23,544 bases of DNA from Fodinibacter sp035633415 (GTDB lineage Bacteria; Actinomycetota; Actinomycetes; Actinomycetales; Dermatophilaceae), in NCBI GenBank assembly GCA_035633415.1, contig DASQEZ010000250.1, positions 1-23,544 on the forward strand, given 5' to 3'. The position numbers and the translations under genes were made by a program. Each line of letters starts with the position of its first letter. Within the stretch, counting starts at the first letter, position 1. The notes below the pieces were generated by a model that ran no database searches, was not told the DNA's origin, and worked only from the letters and a program-made list of their open reading frames with translations. Of the stretch, positions 1-6,437 are shown one piece after another.

Positions 1-1
1 G

Positions 2-169
2 GCGCGGCTGTCCATCGACGGTCGGGAGATCGAGCTGCACGCCCCACGGTTGGTCAGGAAGGACGACATCTGGCCCCTTCTGCCCAACAACACCAAGACC
101 CCTCCGAGCATCAAAGGCGACTCCCAGCTACTGCGCATGGACATCCACGGACCAGCGCCAGGACACTGA
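2..169 (+). CDS. C-terminal fragment of an unrecognised protein (cut by window edge)
   Basis: An open frame enters from the left edge and runs 55 codons to a TGA at 167-169. The visible tail contains ELHAPRLVRKDDIWPLL and LLRMDIHGPAPGH. It is mixed polar with no membrane segment or motif I recognise. The start is outside the window, so neither length nor family can be judged. It is read as coding because the frame is open from the edge to its stop with GC-rich third positions; the stretch is short, so this is only moderately secure. It lies on the same strand as the ABC transporter but is separated from it by about 280 bp, so it is probably a separate transcription unit. Confidence 0.45.
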   Translation, partial: ARLSIDGREIELHAPRLVRKDDIWPLLPNNTKTPPSIKGDSQLLRMDIHGPAPGH

Positions 170-451
170 ACCCTCTCCAGCTGGGCCTCCGGTCGAAGGT
201 GCGTCCCACCGCCGCGTAGCGCACGTCCGGCGCCACCAGAACGAGCCGCTCCGGGGCGGCTGGCCCGGTCCCTGATGTCCTCGGACGGGAGGTCATGGCC
301 GCGTTCAGGGGCTCGTGCCGGGTGGCGGTGAGGTATGGCCCCTGAGTGAGGTGACCGTTCCCGGCCATGTCCTGCCACGCGACGTCGGTCGTCGGGCTTA
401 GGGGAGATCCGGGTTACTGCGCCGATTGCCCCGGAGCGAGAGCATGGCCGG
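170..451. other. 282-bp stretch with no convincing gene
   Basis: No well-supported gene is visible. A minus-strand frame of 85 codons (368-111) crosses it and overlaps the end of the preceding gene; it contains the plausible-looking stretch ERLVLVAPDVRYAAVGRTFD but has no recognisable domain and no clear SD site, so it could be a decayed gene or chance. The right end, with GGAGCGAG about a dozen bases before the GTG at 452, provides the likely ribosome binding site of the ABC transporter. No confident promoter hexamers or terminator were found. Confidence 0.4.
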
Positions 452-1360
452 GTGGACGCTGTCATCGTCGTGGAGCACCTGGCCAAGCGCTACGGCGACC
501 TGCAGGCGGTCGCGGACGTGTCCTTCGAGGTGCAGCGGGGTGAGATCTTCGGGATCCTCGGGCCGAACGGAGCGGGGAAGACGACATCCGTCGAGTGTGT
601 TCAGGGGCTGCGCACCCCGGACTCGGGCCGGGTCGACGTGCTCGGCCTGGACCCCAGGAGCCAGGCCTCGGCCCTGCGCGAGCGCACGGGCGCCCAGCTC
701 CAGGAGTCCTCGCTGCCGCAGCGCCTGCGAGTCGGCGAGGCGCTTGCGCTCTTCTCGTCCTTCCAGGCCGGCGGCCCGCCGTGGCGTTCTGTGATGGAGG
801 ACTGGGGGCTCGAGGCGAAGGAGAAGGCCGCGTTCGGCAGCCTGTCCGGGGGGCAGCGTCAGCGCCTTCTCGTCGCCCTGGCCCTCGTCAACGACCCGCA
901 GGTGGTCTTCCTCGACGAGATGACCACCGGGCTCGACCCGGCGGCGCGGCGCTCGACGTGGGAGCTGGTCGAGCGGATCCGGGCTCGCGGCACCACGGTC
1001 GTGCTCGTCACGCACTTCATGGATGAGGCGGAGCGGCTGTGCGACCGGCTCGCCGTCGTGGCCGCAGGTCGGGTGGTTGCGACCGGCACACCGGCCGGGC
1101 TGGTGGCGGCCCACTCCGACGGTGTGACGGTGACGTTCACCCCGGTCGGGGCGGACGTGGGCTTCCTCGAGTCCGTCCCCGGTGTGCGCCAGGTCCAGGT
1201 CGTGGGCGACCGGGTTCTCGTGCACGGCGACCCGGCGGTGCCGCCGCACGTGGGGAAGGCGCTGGTCGACCGGGGGTTGGCACCCGCCGACATGGACGTC
1301 GAGCGAGCCTCGCTGGAGGACGTCTACCTGCGGCTCGTCGAGGAAGCGGGCCCGTCGTGA
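452..1360 (+). CDS. ABC transporter ATP-binding protein (DrrA/CcmA-type)
   Basis: This is the cytoplasmic ATPase of a two-gene exporter. Walker A GPNGAGKT is at residues 37-44, the signature LSGGQ at 131-135, Walker B VVFLDE at 151-156 with Glu156 as the expected catalytic base, and the switch His188 in THFMDEAE. A C-terminal extension of about 90 residues follows the nucleotide-binding domain, as in DrrA-like drug and antibiotic exporters (302 aa, normal family length). GTG at 452 is chosen because it precedes the conserved VEHLAKRYGDLQAV strand and has GGAGCGAG upstream. Its TGA overlaps the GTG of the permease (GTGA at 1357-1360), so the two are translationally coupled. The exported substrate cannot be told from sequence; a multidrug or lipid-type exporter is the usual role. 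Confidence 0.93.
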   Translation: MDAVIVVEHLAKRYGDLQAVADVSFEVQRGEIFGILGPNGAGKTTSVECVQGLRTPDSGRVDVLGLDPRSQASALRERTGAQLQESSLPQRLRVGEALALFSSFQAGGPPWRSVMEDWGLEAKEKAAFGSLSGGQRQRLLVALALVNDPQVVFLDEMTTGLDPAARRSTWELVERIRARGTTVVLVTHFMDEAERLCDRLAVVAAGRVVATGTPAGLVAAHSDGVTVTFTPVGADVGFLESVPGVRQVQVVGDRVLVHGDPAVPPHVGKALVDRGLAPADMDVERASLEDVYLRLVEEAGPS

Positions 1361-2115
1361 GCCGAGTGCGAGCGTTGTCCCTGACCGAGCTGCGGCTGTT
1401 CCTGCGCGAGCCGGTGACGGTGCTGTTCACCCTCGCCCTGCCGCTCATGGTGCTCTACGTGCTCAACGGCGTCTTCGGACAGCAGCCCGGCGGTGCCGAC
1501 CCGGGCCAGCTCGTCGTCTACCGCGGTTTCGACGCACCCGACTGGTACACCCCGGCCTATGTGGGGATGGCGGTCGCGGGCTTCGCCCTCATCGCCCTGC
1601 CCGCGCACCTGGTGGAGTACCACGAGAGCGGCGTGCTGCGGCGGTTCCGGGCGTCGGGGCTTCCCAAGGGAACGGTCCTGCTGTCCCAGGCGACGGTCGC
1701 GATGGTGGTCGCGACGGTGGGGTGCGCACTGCTCGTTGCGGCGGCCCTGGCGTTCACCGGCGCGAGCCCTCCGCAGAACCTTGTACTCCTCCTCGCCGCG
1801 TACCTGCTGTCCGCCGCAGCCGTCATCGCCGTCGGCCTGCTCCTCGGCGTGCTACTGCCCACCGCCCGGGCGGCCCAGTCCGTGGGGCTCCTCGCCTGGT
1901 TCGTCTCGCTCTTCGTCTCGGGAGGCGGTCCACCCCCCGAAGTCCTGCCCCAGGGTCTGCGCACCGTGGGCGACTGGTGGCCCCTCACCCCGGTCATCCG
2001 CACCCTCCAGGAACCCTGGCTCACCGGCGAGTGGGCCACCCGCGACTCACTCGTCACCCTTGGCATCGCCGCCGTCGCACTGGCGCTGGCATGGCGCGCC
2101 TACCGGTGGGACTGA
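1357..2115 (+). CDS. ABC-2 type membrane permease
   Basis: This is the membrane partner of the preceding ATPase, 252 aa from GTG 1357, which overlaps the ATPase stop by four bases. Hydrophobic segments lie near residues 20-40 (TVLFTLALPLMVLYVL), 68-85, 108-130, 140-165, 172-190 and 230-246, giving the six-helix ABC-2 permease pattern. The cytoplasmic EYHESGVLRRFRASGLP motif after the second helix is characteristic of the family. It should act in the cytoplasmic membrane as a dimer with the 452-1360 ATPase. The longer open frame to the left is an artefact of reading the ATPase gene in another frame. Substrate unknown. Confidence 0.9.
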   Translation: MSRVRALSLTELRLFLREPVTVLFTLALPLMVLYVLNGVFGQQPGGADPGQLVVYRGFDAPDWYTPAYVGMAVAGFALIALPAHLVEYHESGVLRRFRASGLPKGTVLLSQATVAMVVATVGCALLVAAALAFTGASPPQNLVLLLAAYLLSAAAVIAVGLLLGVLLPTARAAQSVGLLAWFVSLFVSGGGPPPEVLPQGLRTVGDWWPLTPVIRTLQEPWLTGEWATRDSLVTLGIAAVALALAWRAYRWD

Positions 2116-2246
2116 GCCGGATCTGCAGCCCCGGACGCTTGACCCGCGGCTCACCGGTCCGTCGGGTGGGCGGCCTTCGGCGTCGGCGCCCCTGTTCGGT
2201 TACCGGTCGGTGGCGTTCGATGGCACCGTTCCGCGAGACTGCCTCG

Positions 2247-3014
2247 ATGACCGCTGAGTACGCCCAGTCCGACCAGTTCCGCGGTGCCCGCATCCACCTG
2301 TGCGACCTTGCTGGTCTGGAGATCCGTGACTGTGAGGTCAGCGGCCTGAAGGTCGTCGACTGCTACGGCACCGCCGTGTCTCTCGGCGGTGACTTCGAGA
2401 GTGTTGTCGTCAACGACGTCGACGTGAGCGCGTACGTCGAGGCCGAGCTCGACCGGCAACACCCCGCACGCCGGTTGGCGCGCGAGGCCGAGTCCCCCGA
2501 CGACTACCGAACCACGTGGGACGCCATCGAGGCGCTGTGGACGGCCACGCTCGAGCGCGCCAGGCTGCTACCCGAGGTCAAGCTGCACGAGCGGGTCGAC
2601 GGCGAATGGTCGCTCGTGGAAACACAACGACATCTGCTGTTCGCCAGCGATGCCTGGCTGGGCAGTGCCGTGCTCGAGGAGCAAGCGCCGTACCACCCGT
2701 TGGGGTTCCCTGCCGGCGGGATGCCGCCTGACCAAGCGGCAGAGCTCGGGCTCACCCTTGCCGCCACCCCGACCCTCGATGAGGTGCTGGCGCCGCGGCG
2801 ACGTCGAATGGCAACCATGCGTCGCGTCGTCGAAGGGCTCACCGAGGCCGAGCTCGATCGGACCTGCGGTCGCAAGCCGGCGGAGCCGTATCCCGACCAG
2901 GAGTACGTCGTCCGCCGCTGTCTGAAGGTAGTGCTGAAGGAAGAGGCCGAGCACCACCGGTATACCGTGCGCGACCTCGCCGTACTCGAGGGCGGTGAGC
3001 AGTCCGAGCGGTGA
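2247..3014 (+). CDS. DinB-family protein with pentapeptide-like N-terminus
   Basis: The 255-aa product has an N-terminal section (about 10-62) with degenerate pentapeptide-like repeats (FRGARIHLCDLAGLEIRD) and a DinB four-helix domain (about 85-245). Candidate metal-binding histidines are His129 in the RHLLFASDAW helix and His236/His237 in EEAEHHRYT. DinB proteins are often metal-dependent thiol-linked enzymes or stress proteins; the reaction here cannot be assigned. ATG 2247 (MTAEYAQ) is preferred because it directly precedes the repeat-like region; ATG 2220 in the same frame is an alternative, and neither has a strong SD. A compact hairpin sits just after the stop. The gene is on its own, 131 bp after the ABC permease. 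Confidence 0.85.
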   Translation: MTAEYAQSDQFRGARIHLCDLAGLEIRDCEVSGLKVVDCYGTAVSLGGDFESVVVNDVDVSAYVEAELDRQHPARRLAREAESPDDYRTTWDAIEALWTATLERARLLPEVKLHERVDGEWSLVETQRHLLFASDAWLGSAVLEEQAPYHPLGFPAGGMPPDQAAELGLTLAATPTLDEVLAPRRRRMATMRRVVEGLTEAELDRTCGRKPAEPYPDQEYVVRRCLKVVLKEEAEHHRYTVRDLAVLEGGEQSER

Positions 3015-3016
3015 TC

Positions 3017-3032
3017 GCTCACAACCGTGAGC
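3017..3032 (+). terminator. Candidate terminator hairpin after the DinB gene
   Basis: GCTCAC (3017-3022) and GTGAGC (3027-3032) form a perfect 6-bp stem with an AACC loop, beginning two bases after the TGA at 3012-3014. There is no U-tract, which is common for actinobacterial terminator candidates. Only the inverted repeat is seen; the termination role is inferred from position. Confidence 0.5.
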
Positions 3033-3206
3033 AGGCGCATCGCATCGCCGCCAAGCGGATGCGGCTCGAGCGCACCGCCGTGAGCGTGCTCCAAGAGCAT
3101 CTCAGCGGAGGCTCCCCCCGCCCTGCCCCACTTCAACGCGAGTGCGAGCACGGTGGAGTCCTCCACGCCTCGATCGCCAGCACACCCGTTGGGCTGGAGC
3201 CGTCCT

Positions 3207-3233
3207 GACCGACGCCTGGCCGTGCGTCAGGTC
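3207..3233. terminator. Hairpin spanning the stop of the HxlR gene
   Basis: GACC-GACGC (3207-3215) pairs with GCGTC-A-GGTC (3224-3233), giving nine pairs with one bulged A and an 8-nt loop. The minus-strand stop codon (3227-3229) is inside the right arm. It lies between the converging DinB and HxlR genes and could terminate transcription from either side. Confidence 0.45.
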
Positions 3234-3940
3234 GGGCGGGCCAGCGCCCGGCGGCGAGAGGGTGCAAAGGCGCTGGTCCCGAGCCAGCCCCAGAACGCCT
3301 CGGTGTCTCGGCTGGCGCCGATGACGCGCACCTCGCGCGACCGGACGACCTCCTCGGGGAGCCGGTCGCCGGTCCAGACCTCGGTCAGCCCCGCCACCGA
3401 GGACTCCACGACGAGGGTCAGGTCGTGTCCGGGGTCGTCACGGCACAGCTCGGCATGCCCCGCCTCGACGACGAGCCACCAGTCCCGCTCGCGGTCGCGC
3501 GCATCCGGGAAGTGGAACTGCACGACCACGCGGCGGTCCGCGGGGAAGCGGTCGATGTGAACGAAGCGGCGGACGTCCCACATGAGGAACCCGACGTCGA
3601 GGTGCCGCTCGTCGACCCGGCTACCGATCCACTCCGCACCCCAGTGCCCGATGGCCATCACGATCGGTCGCAGCGCCTCTCCGGCCGCCGTGAGCTCGTA
3701 TGCCGTGGAGCGGCCTCCACCGGTACGGTGCACCACCCCGCAGTCCTCGAGCGTGCGCAGTCGCGCCGAGAGCAGGCTCGTCGACATGCGCGGGACTCCA
3801 CGCCTGAGCTCGTTGAAGTGCGTGCTGCCGCACAGCAGCTCACGGATCACGAGAATCGTCCAGCGCTCACCGAGAACCTCAGCGCCACGAGCGACGGTGC
3901 AGAACTGACCGTAGTCGAGCATCCCTGCATTCCACGCCAT
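3227..3940 (-). CDS. HxlR-family transcriptional regulator with C-terminal SCP2-like extension
   Basis: The 237-aa product opens with a winged-helix domain of the HxlR family (about 6-105): CTVARGAEVLGERWTILVIRELL, then FNELRRGVPRMSTSLLSARLRTLEDCGVV as recognition helix and wing. Single-domain HxlR proteins are about 110-130 aa; the extra 110-residue C-terminal part (WWLVVEAGHAELCRDDPGHDLTLVVES) resembles the sterol-carrier/SCP2-like extension in longer actinobacterial members and may bind a ligand. ATG 3940 (MAWNAG) is chosen; ATG 3922 (MLDYGQF) is equally possible, and the open frame to 4054 overlaps the neighbour's start and is unlikely. It is divergent from the methyltransferase gene, which it may control; that is inferred from position only. 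Confidence 0.85.
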   Translation of the reverse strand: MAWNAGMLDYGQFCTVARGAEVLGERWTILVIRELLCGSTHFNELRRGVPRMSTSLLSARLRTLEDCGVVHRTGGGRSTAYELTAAGEALRPIVMAIGHWGAEWIGSRVDERHLDVGFLMWDVRRFVHIDRFPADRRVVVQFHFPDARDRERDWWLVVEAGHAELCRDDPGHDLTLVVESSVAGLTEVWTGDRLPEEVVRSREVRVIGASRDTEAFWGWLGTSAFAPSRRRALARPT

Positions 3941-4053
3941 GCGGCCGGACCGAGCAAGTGCAGATTCTGGACTATCGAGGGGTGCGCAGCGAACCGACCA
4001 TGGCGTGGTGCGGCATCCGGCCCACGAGACGCGACACGAGCATGGAGGGCCCA

Positions 4054-4914
4054 ATGAGCACCACCACCTTCGACCCCATCGCCTTCAAGACCACGACGCG
4101 TGCCCAGTGGCAGGCAGCCGCCGAGCCGTGGCACCGGTGGGGTCCCTTCATCGGCTCGTGGCTCGGGGACGCGACCCACCTGATGCTCGACCTCGCGGGC
4201 GTCACCGAGGGCTCCCGGGTCCTCGACGTGGCCGCCGGGGCGGGCGAGCAGACCATGCGGGCGGCCCGCCGCGTTGGCGCGTCGGGACGTGTCCTGGCCA
4301 CCGACATCGCGCCGGCCCTGCTTGAGCGGGCGGCCCGGGACGCCCGTGACGCCGGGCTCCGCCAGGTCGAGACCCTCGAGCTCGACGGTGAGGACCTGGG
4401 CCGTCTGGGTGCCGGCAGCTTCGACGCGGTGGTGAGCCGAGTCGGCCTCATCTACTTCTCGGACCGTCCGCGGGCGCTTGCGGGTATGCGCCACGCCCTC
4501 CGACCGGGGGGCCGGGTCGCCGCGGTCGTCTACTCGACGCCGGAGGCCAACCCGTTCTTCTCCCGCCCGGTCCAGATCATCCGCCGTCGGGCCCAGCTAC
4601 CGCCCCCACTTCCGGGCCAGCCCGGCCCCTTCTCGCTCGGTGGCCCCGGGGTGCTCGCTGAGGCGCTGGCCTCCGCCGCCTTCCGAGACGTCGAGGTCGT
4701 CGCCGTGCCGTCGCCGGTGCGGCTCGAGTCGGCGGCCGAGTGTGTGCGCTTCGAACGGGAGTCCTTCGGCGCTCTGCACCAGATGATGGCCGGGCTCAGC
4801 GACGTCGAGCAGGCAGAGACCTGGGATGAGATCGAACAGTCCCTCCGCGAGTTCGAGGGTGCCGACGGTTTCGTGGGACCGTGCGAGATGCTCGTCGGTG
4901 CCGGGACCCGCTGA
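4054..4914 (+). CDS. Class I SAM-dependent methyltransferase
   Basis: A 286-aa Rossmann-fold methyltransferase. Motif I VLDVAAGAGE is at residues 56-65, the acidic end of strand 2 in LATDIA (Asp84), LELDGEDLG near 109-117 corresponds to the adenine-binding acidic region, and GSFDAVVSRVGLIYF follows as motif IV. RPGGRVAAVVYS is the post-II/III element. The gene has a strong SD (GGAGGG, 4044-4049) five bases before ATG 4054, which decides the start against the in-frame ATG at 4042. It resembles UbiE/ArsM-type small-molecule methyltransferases, but the acceptor substrate is not predictable. It faces the HxlR gene across about 113 bp, so it is a candidate target of that regulator. Confidence 0.88.
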   Translation: MSTTTFDPIAFKTTTRAQWQAAAEPWHRWGPFIGSWLGDATHLMLDLAGVTEGSRVLDVAAGAGEQTMRAARRVGASGRVLATDIAPALLERAARDARDAGLRQVETLELDGEDLGRLGAGSFDAVVSRVGLIYFSDRPRALAGMRHALRPGGRVAAVVYSTPEANPFFSRPVQIIRRRAQLPPPLPGQPGPFSLGGPGVLAEALASAAFRDVEVVAVPSPVRLESAAECVRFERESFGALHQMMAGLSDVEQAETWDEIEQSLREFEGADGFVGPCEMLVGAGTR

Positions 4915-5114
4915 GCGGACCGAGGACTGCCATCAGGGCAGCCGGCACGGTCTTGGGAGCGGATCCCGACCACGGGCCGGCGGGGGGCTGCGCGCACACG
5001 CAGTTGCACGAGCAGGAACCCGGGTCCATCCGCCGCCAACGACCGGCGCGCGGCCGTGGTGTCCTGCAGTCCTCGCGGTCGGGGCAACGCACGCCACTGA
5101 TCTGCGGTGTTGAG
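4915..5114. other. 200-bp spacer between methyltransferase and tRNA cluster
   Basis: This spacer lies between the plus-strand methyltransferase stop and the 3' end of the minus-strand tRNA cluster, so terminators for both are expected. Open frames crossing it are extensions from tRNA or methyltransferase sequence and have no recognisable domain. I see no strong isolated hairpin and no gene. Confidence 0.4.
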
Positions 5115-5188
5115 TGGCCAGGGGCGGGGTCGAACCGCCGACCTTCCGATTTTCAGTCGGACGCTCGTACCAACTGAGCTACCTGGCC
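5115..5188 (-). tRNA. tRNA-Phe (GAA)
   Basis: Read on the minus strand, the 74-nt sequence folds into a full cloverleaf: acceptor GGCCAGG/CCTGGCC, D-arm GCTC/GAGC, anticodon stem TCCGA/TCGGA with loop CTGAAAA (anticodon GAA), T-arm GGCGG-TTCGACC-CCGCC and discriminator A. The 3' CCA is not encoded. It is the last gene of a Glu-Asp-Phe cluster. Confidence 0.97.
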
Positions 5189-5236
5189 GGACCGGAGACG
5201 ACAACGGTCGGACGAACCGACCGCTCCATCTCGGAG

Positions 5237-5310
5237 CGACCCCGACGGGACTCGAACCCGCGACCTCCGCCGTGACAGGGCGGCGCGCTAACCAACTGCG
5301 CTACGGGGCC
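5237..5310 (-). tRNA. tRNA-Asp (GTC)
   Basis: The 74-nt minus-strand cloverleaf has acceptor GGCCCCG/CGGGGTC, anticodon stem CCGCC/GGCGG around loop CTGTCAC (anticodon GTC), T-arm GCGGG-TTCGAGT-CCCGT (outermost pair G-U) and discriminator G. CCA is not encoded. It is the middle gene of the cluster, 48 nt upstream of tRNA-Phe in transcription order. Confidence 0.97.
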
Positions 5311-5332
5311 TCGTTAAAGGCCTTGCCTAACG

Positions 5333-5405
5333 TATCCCCAACGGGATTCGAACCCGTGCTACCGCCGTGAAAGGGCGGGGTCCTGGGCCGCTAGACGATG
5401 GGGAC
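5333..5405 (-). tRNA. tRNA-Glu (TTC)
   Basis: The 73-nt minus-strand cloverleaf has acceptor GTCCCCA/TGGGGAT (first pair a G-U wobble), anticodon stem CCGCC/GGCGG around CTTTCAC (anticodon TTC), T-arm ACGGG-TTCGAAT-CCCGT and discriminator A. CCA is not encoded. It is transcribed first; Glu-Asp-Phe clusters in this order are common in actinobacteria. Confidence 0.97.
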
Positions 5406-5462
5406 CCGACCTCGACCGGGCCTCAAGGTCGCGCAGCGCGCAGCGCTCGGATCCGTCGAGGA

Positions 5463-5499
5463 CTCCGAAAGCATAGGGGACACCCCGGGGCCTCACCAA
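5463..5499 (-). promoter_or_regulatory. Likely promoter of the tRNA Glu-Asp-Phe cluster
   Basis: On the minus strand, TTGGTG (5499-5494) and TATGCT (5475-5470) are 18 bp apart, giving a predicted start near 5463 and a 57-58-nt leader before tRNA-Glu. The match is reasonable but is judged by eye only. Confidence 0.45.
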
Positions 5500-5516
5500 A
5501 ACGGGTGAGCCCCCGG
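5485..5516. repeat. Long imperfect hairpin between tRNA cluster and HTH operon
   Basis: CCGGGG-C-CTCACC (5485-5497) pairs with GGTGAG-C-CCCCGG (5504-5516): twelve pairs, one central C/C mismatch and a 6-nt loop. It covers the predicted -35 of the tRNA promoter and lies just upstream of the HTH operators. It could be a DNA-binding dyad or an insulating terminator; no gene ends here, which makes a plain terminator less obvious. Confidence 0.5.
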
Positions 5517-5544
5517 TGGTCAGCGTGCTCGTCGACACCGGATT

Positions 5545-5592
5545 CGTCAGCAGATGTTGACGAGCGATGAGCGTCAGCATATGCTGACGGAC
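5545..5592 (+). promoter_or_regulatory. Promoter with two 18-bp palindromic operators (HTH/Clp_N operon)
   Basis: Two 18-bp palindromes lie 27 bp apart: CGTCAGCAGATGTTGACG (5545-5562, two mismatched pairs around the centre) and CGTCAGCATATGCTGACG (5572-5589, perfect). The right half of the first contains TTGACG (5557-5562), a -35 match. The centre of the second contains TATGCT (5580-5585), a -10 match, with an exact 17-bp spacer. The predicted transcript start is at 5592-5593, the ATG of the HTH gene, so the mRNA is probably leaderless. A protein bound to either site would block RNA polymerase; self-repression by the adjacent HTH protein is the simplest inference. Confidence 0.8.
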
Positions 5593-5805
5593 ATGACGAG
5601 AACAGCCACCGACCTCGCCGGTGACCTCGACAGCACCGACCCCACCGTCGGCCTGCGGGCCGTCGCCGCGTTGGGTCGGCTGCTCGACCAGCTCGAGACC
5701 CTGCACGTCCGCAACGCCCGCGCGAAGGGCTGGTCGTGGCAGGAGATCGCCGACGCACTCGGCGTCACCAAGCAGACCGTCCACCGCAAGCACGCCCGGA
5801 GGTAG
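5593..5805 (+). CDS. Small helix-turn-helix protein, partner of Clp_N protein
   Basis: A 70-aa protein made almost entirely of an N-terminal helical part (VGLRAVAALGRLLDQLETLHVRNARAKG, 19-46) and a C-terminal helix-turn-helix (WSWQEIADALGVTKQTVHRKHARR, 47-70) of the sigma-70 region 4/MerR-like type. The frame is open further upstream to ATG 5554 and ATG 5581, but those codons are inside the palindromic operators and -10 element; ATG 5593 coincides with the predicted transcript start, so it is preferred (leaderless). It is followed by the Clp_N gene after 3 bp, with the SD overlapping its own stop region. Pairing of this small HTH protein with Clp_N proteins recurs in actinobacteria from general knowledge; it probably regulates the pair. 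Confidence 0.85.
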   Translation: MTRTATDLAGDLDSTDPTVGLRAVAALGRLLDQLETLHVRNARAKGWSWQEIADALGVTKQTVHRKHARR

Positions 5806-5808
5806 ACC

Positions 5809-6432
5809 GTGTTCGAACGTTTCACGAGAGACGCCCGCACCGTCGTCGTCTCCGGCATCGACCTGTGCACGACCCTCGACGCCGACGAGGTGCGCCCCGT
5901 GCACCTGCTCCTCGCCCTGACCGAGGAGGGCAACGGCGCCCGTGACCTCCTTGCGGCCCACGGCCTCACCGAGGATGCCGTGAGCGCCGCCCTGGGTGCA
6001 CCGCGGCCCGCGCCACCGGCGCCACTGGGTGACGAGGACGCGGCTGCCCTGCGCTCCCTCGGCATCGACCTCGACGCCATCCGCGAGGCCGTCGACAAGC
6101 AGTTCGGCGAGGGAGCCCTCGAGGGCGCCGCCGGTCCGCCCGCTGACCGAGGCCAGGTGGCGAACACCCAGGAGGAGGCCGGCCCCGAGCCGGCTCGGGC
6201 GCGCTTCGCCCTGGGCGGCCGCGTGCGGTTCGGGCGTGGCGCCAAGAAGGTGCTCGAGCTCTCCCTGCGCGAGGCGATCCGGGCGCACTCCCGCGAGATC
6301 CGCAGCGAGCACATCGCCCTGGCGGTCCTTCGCACCGACGACGACGCCGTCCGGATGCTGCTCGGCACTCTCGGCGTCGACGTGCGAGCCCTGCGCGCCG
6401 ACCTCGAGGGTCGGGGTCGGCGCACGGCCTGA
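5809..6432 (+). CDS. Clp N-terminal-domain protein without ATPase (ClpC2-like)
   Basis: The 207-aa product has two Clp_N-type repeats: FERFTRDARTVVVSG...VRPVHLLLALTEE (1-62) and FGRGAKKVLELSLREAIRA...RSEHIALAVL (141-200), joined by a charged and Ala/Pro-rich linker (63-139). There is no Walker A or B motif, so it cannot unfold proteins by itself; ClpC ATPases are about 800 aa. In ClpC the N-domain receives substrates, adaptors and some antibiotics. ATPase-free versions such as mycobacterial ClpC2 bind the same ligands and can act as decoys. The GTG at 5809 is preceded by GGAGG (5798-5802). It forms an operon with the HTH gene and ends 5 bp from the converging PHP gene. The decoy or sensor role here is inference. 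Confidence 0.88.
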   Translation: MFERFTRDARTVVVSGIDLCTTLDADEVRPVHLLLALTEEGNGARDLLAAHGLTEDAVSAALGAPRPAPPAPLGDEDAAALRSLGIDLDAIREAVDKQFGEGALEGAAGPPADRGQVANTQEEAGPEPARARFALGGRVRFGRGAKKVLELSLREAIRAHSREIRSEHIALAVLRTDDDAVRMLLGTLGVDVRALRADLEGRGRRTA

Positions 6433-6437
6433 GCGTG

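Noticed and set aside
111..368. 85-codon minus-strand ORF near the left edge
   Set aside because: No recognisable family or SD, and it overlaps the end of the partial gene. Possible remnant; mentioned only as part of the gap.
1182..2246. Long N-terminal extension of the DinB frame
   Set aside because: It runs through the ABC permease in a different phase, is Arg/Pro-rich, and has no start signals; the DinB gene begins at 2247 or 2220.
3011..3208. 65-codon ORF whose GTG overlaps the DinB stop
   Set aside because: No recognised domain, and a terminator-like hairpin lies in its first codons; the GTGA overlap alone is weak evidence.
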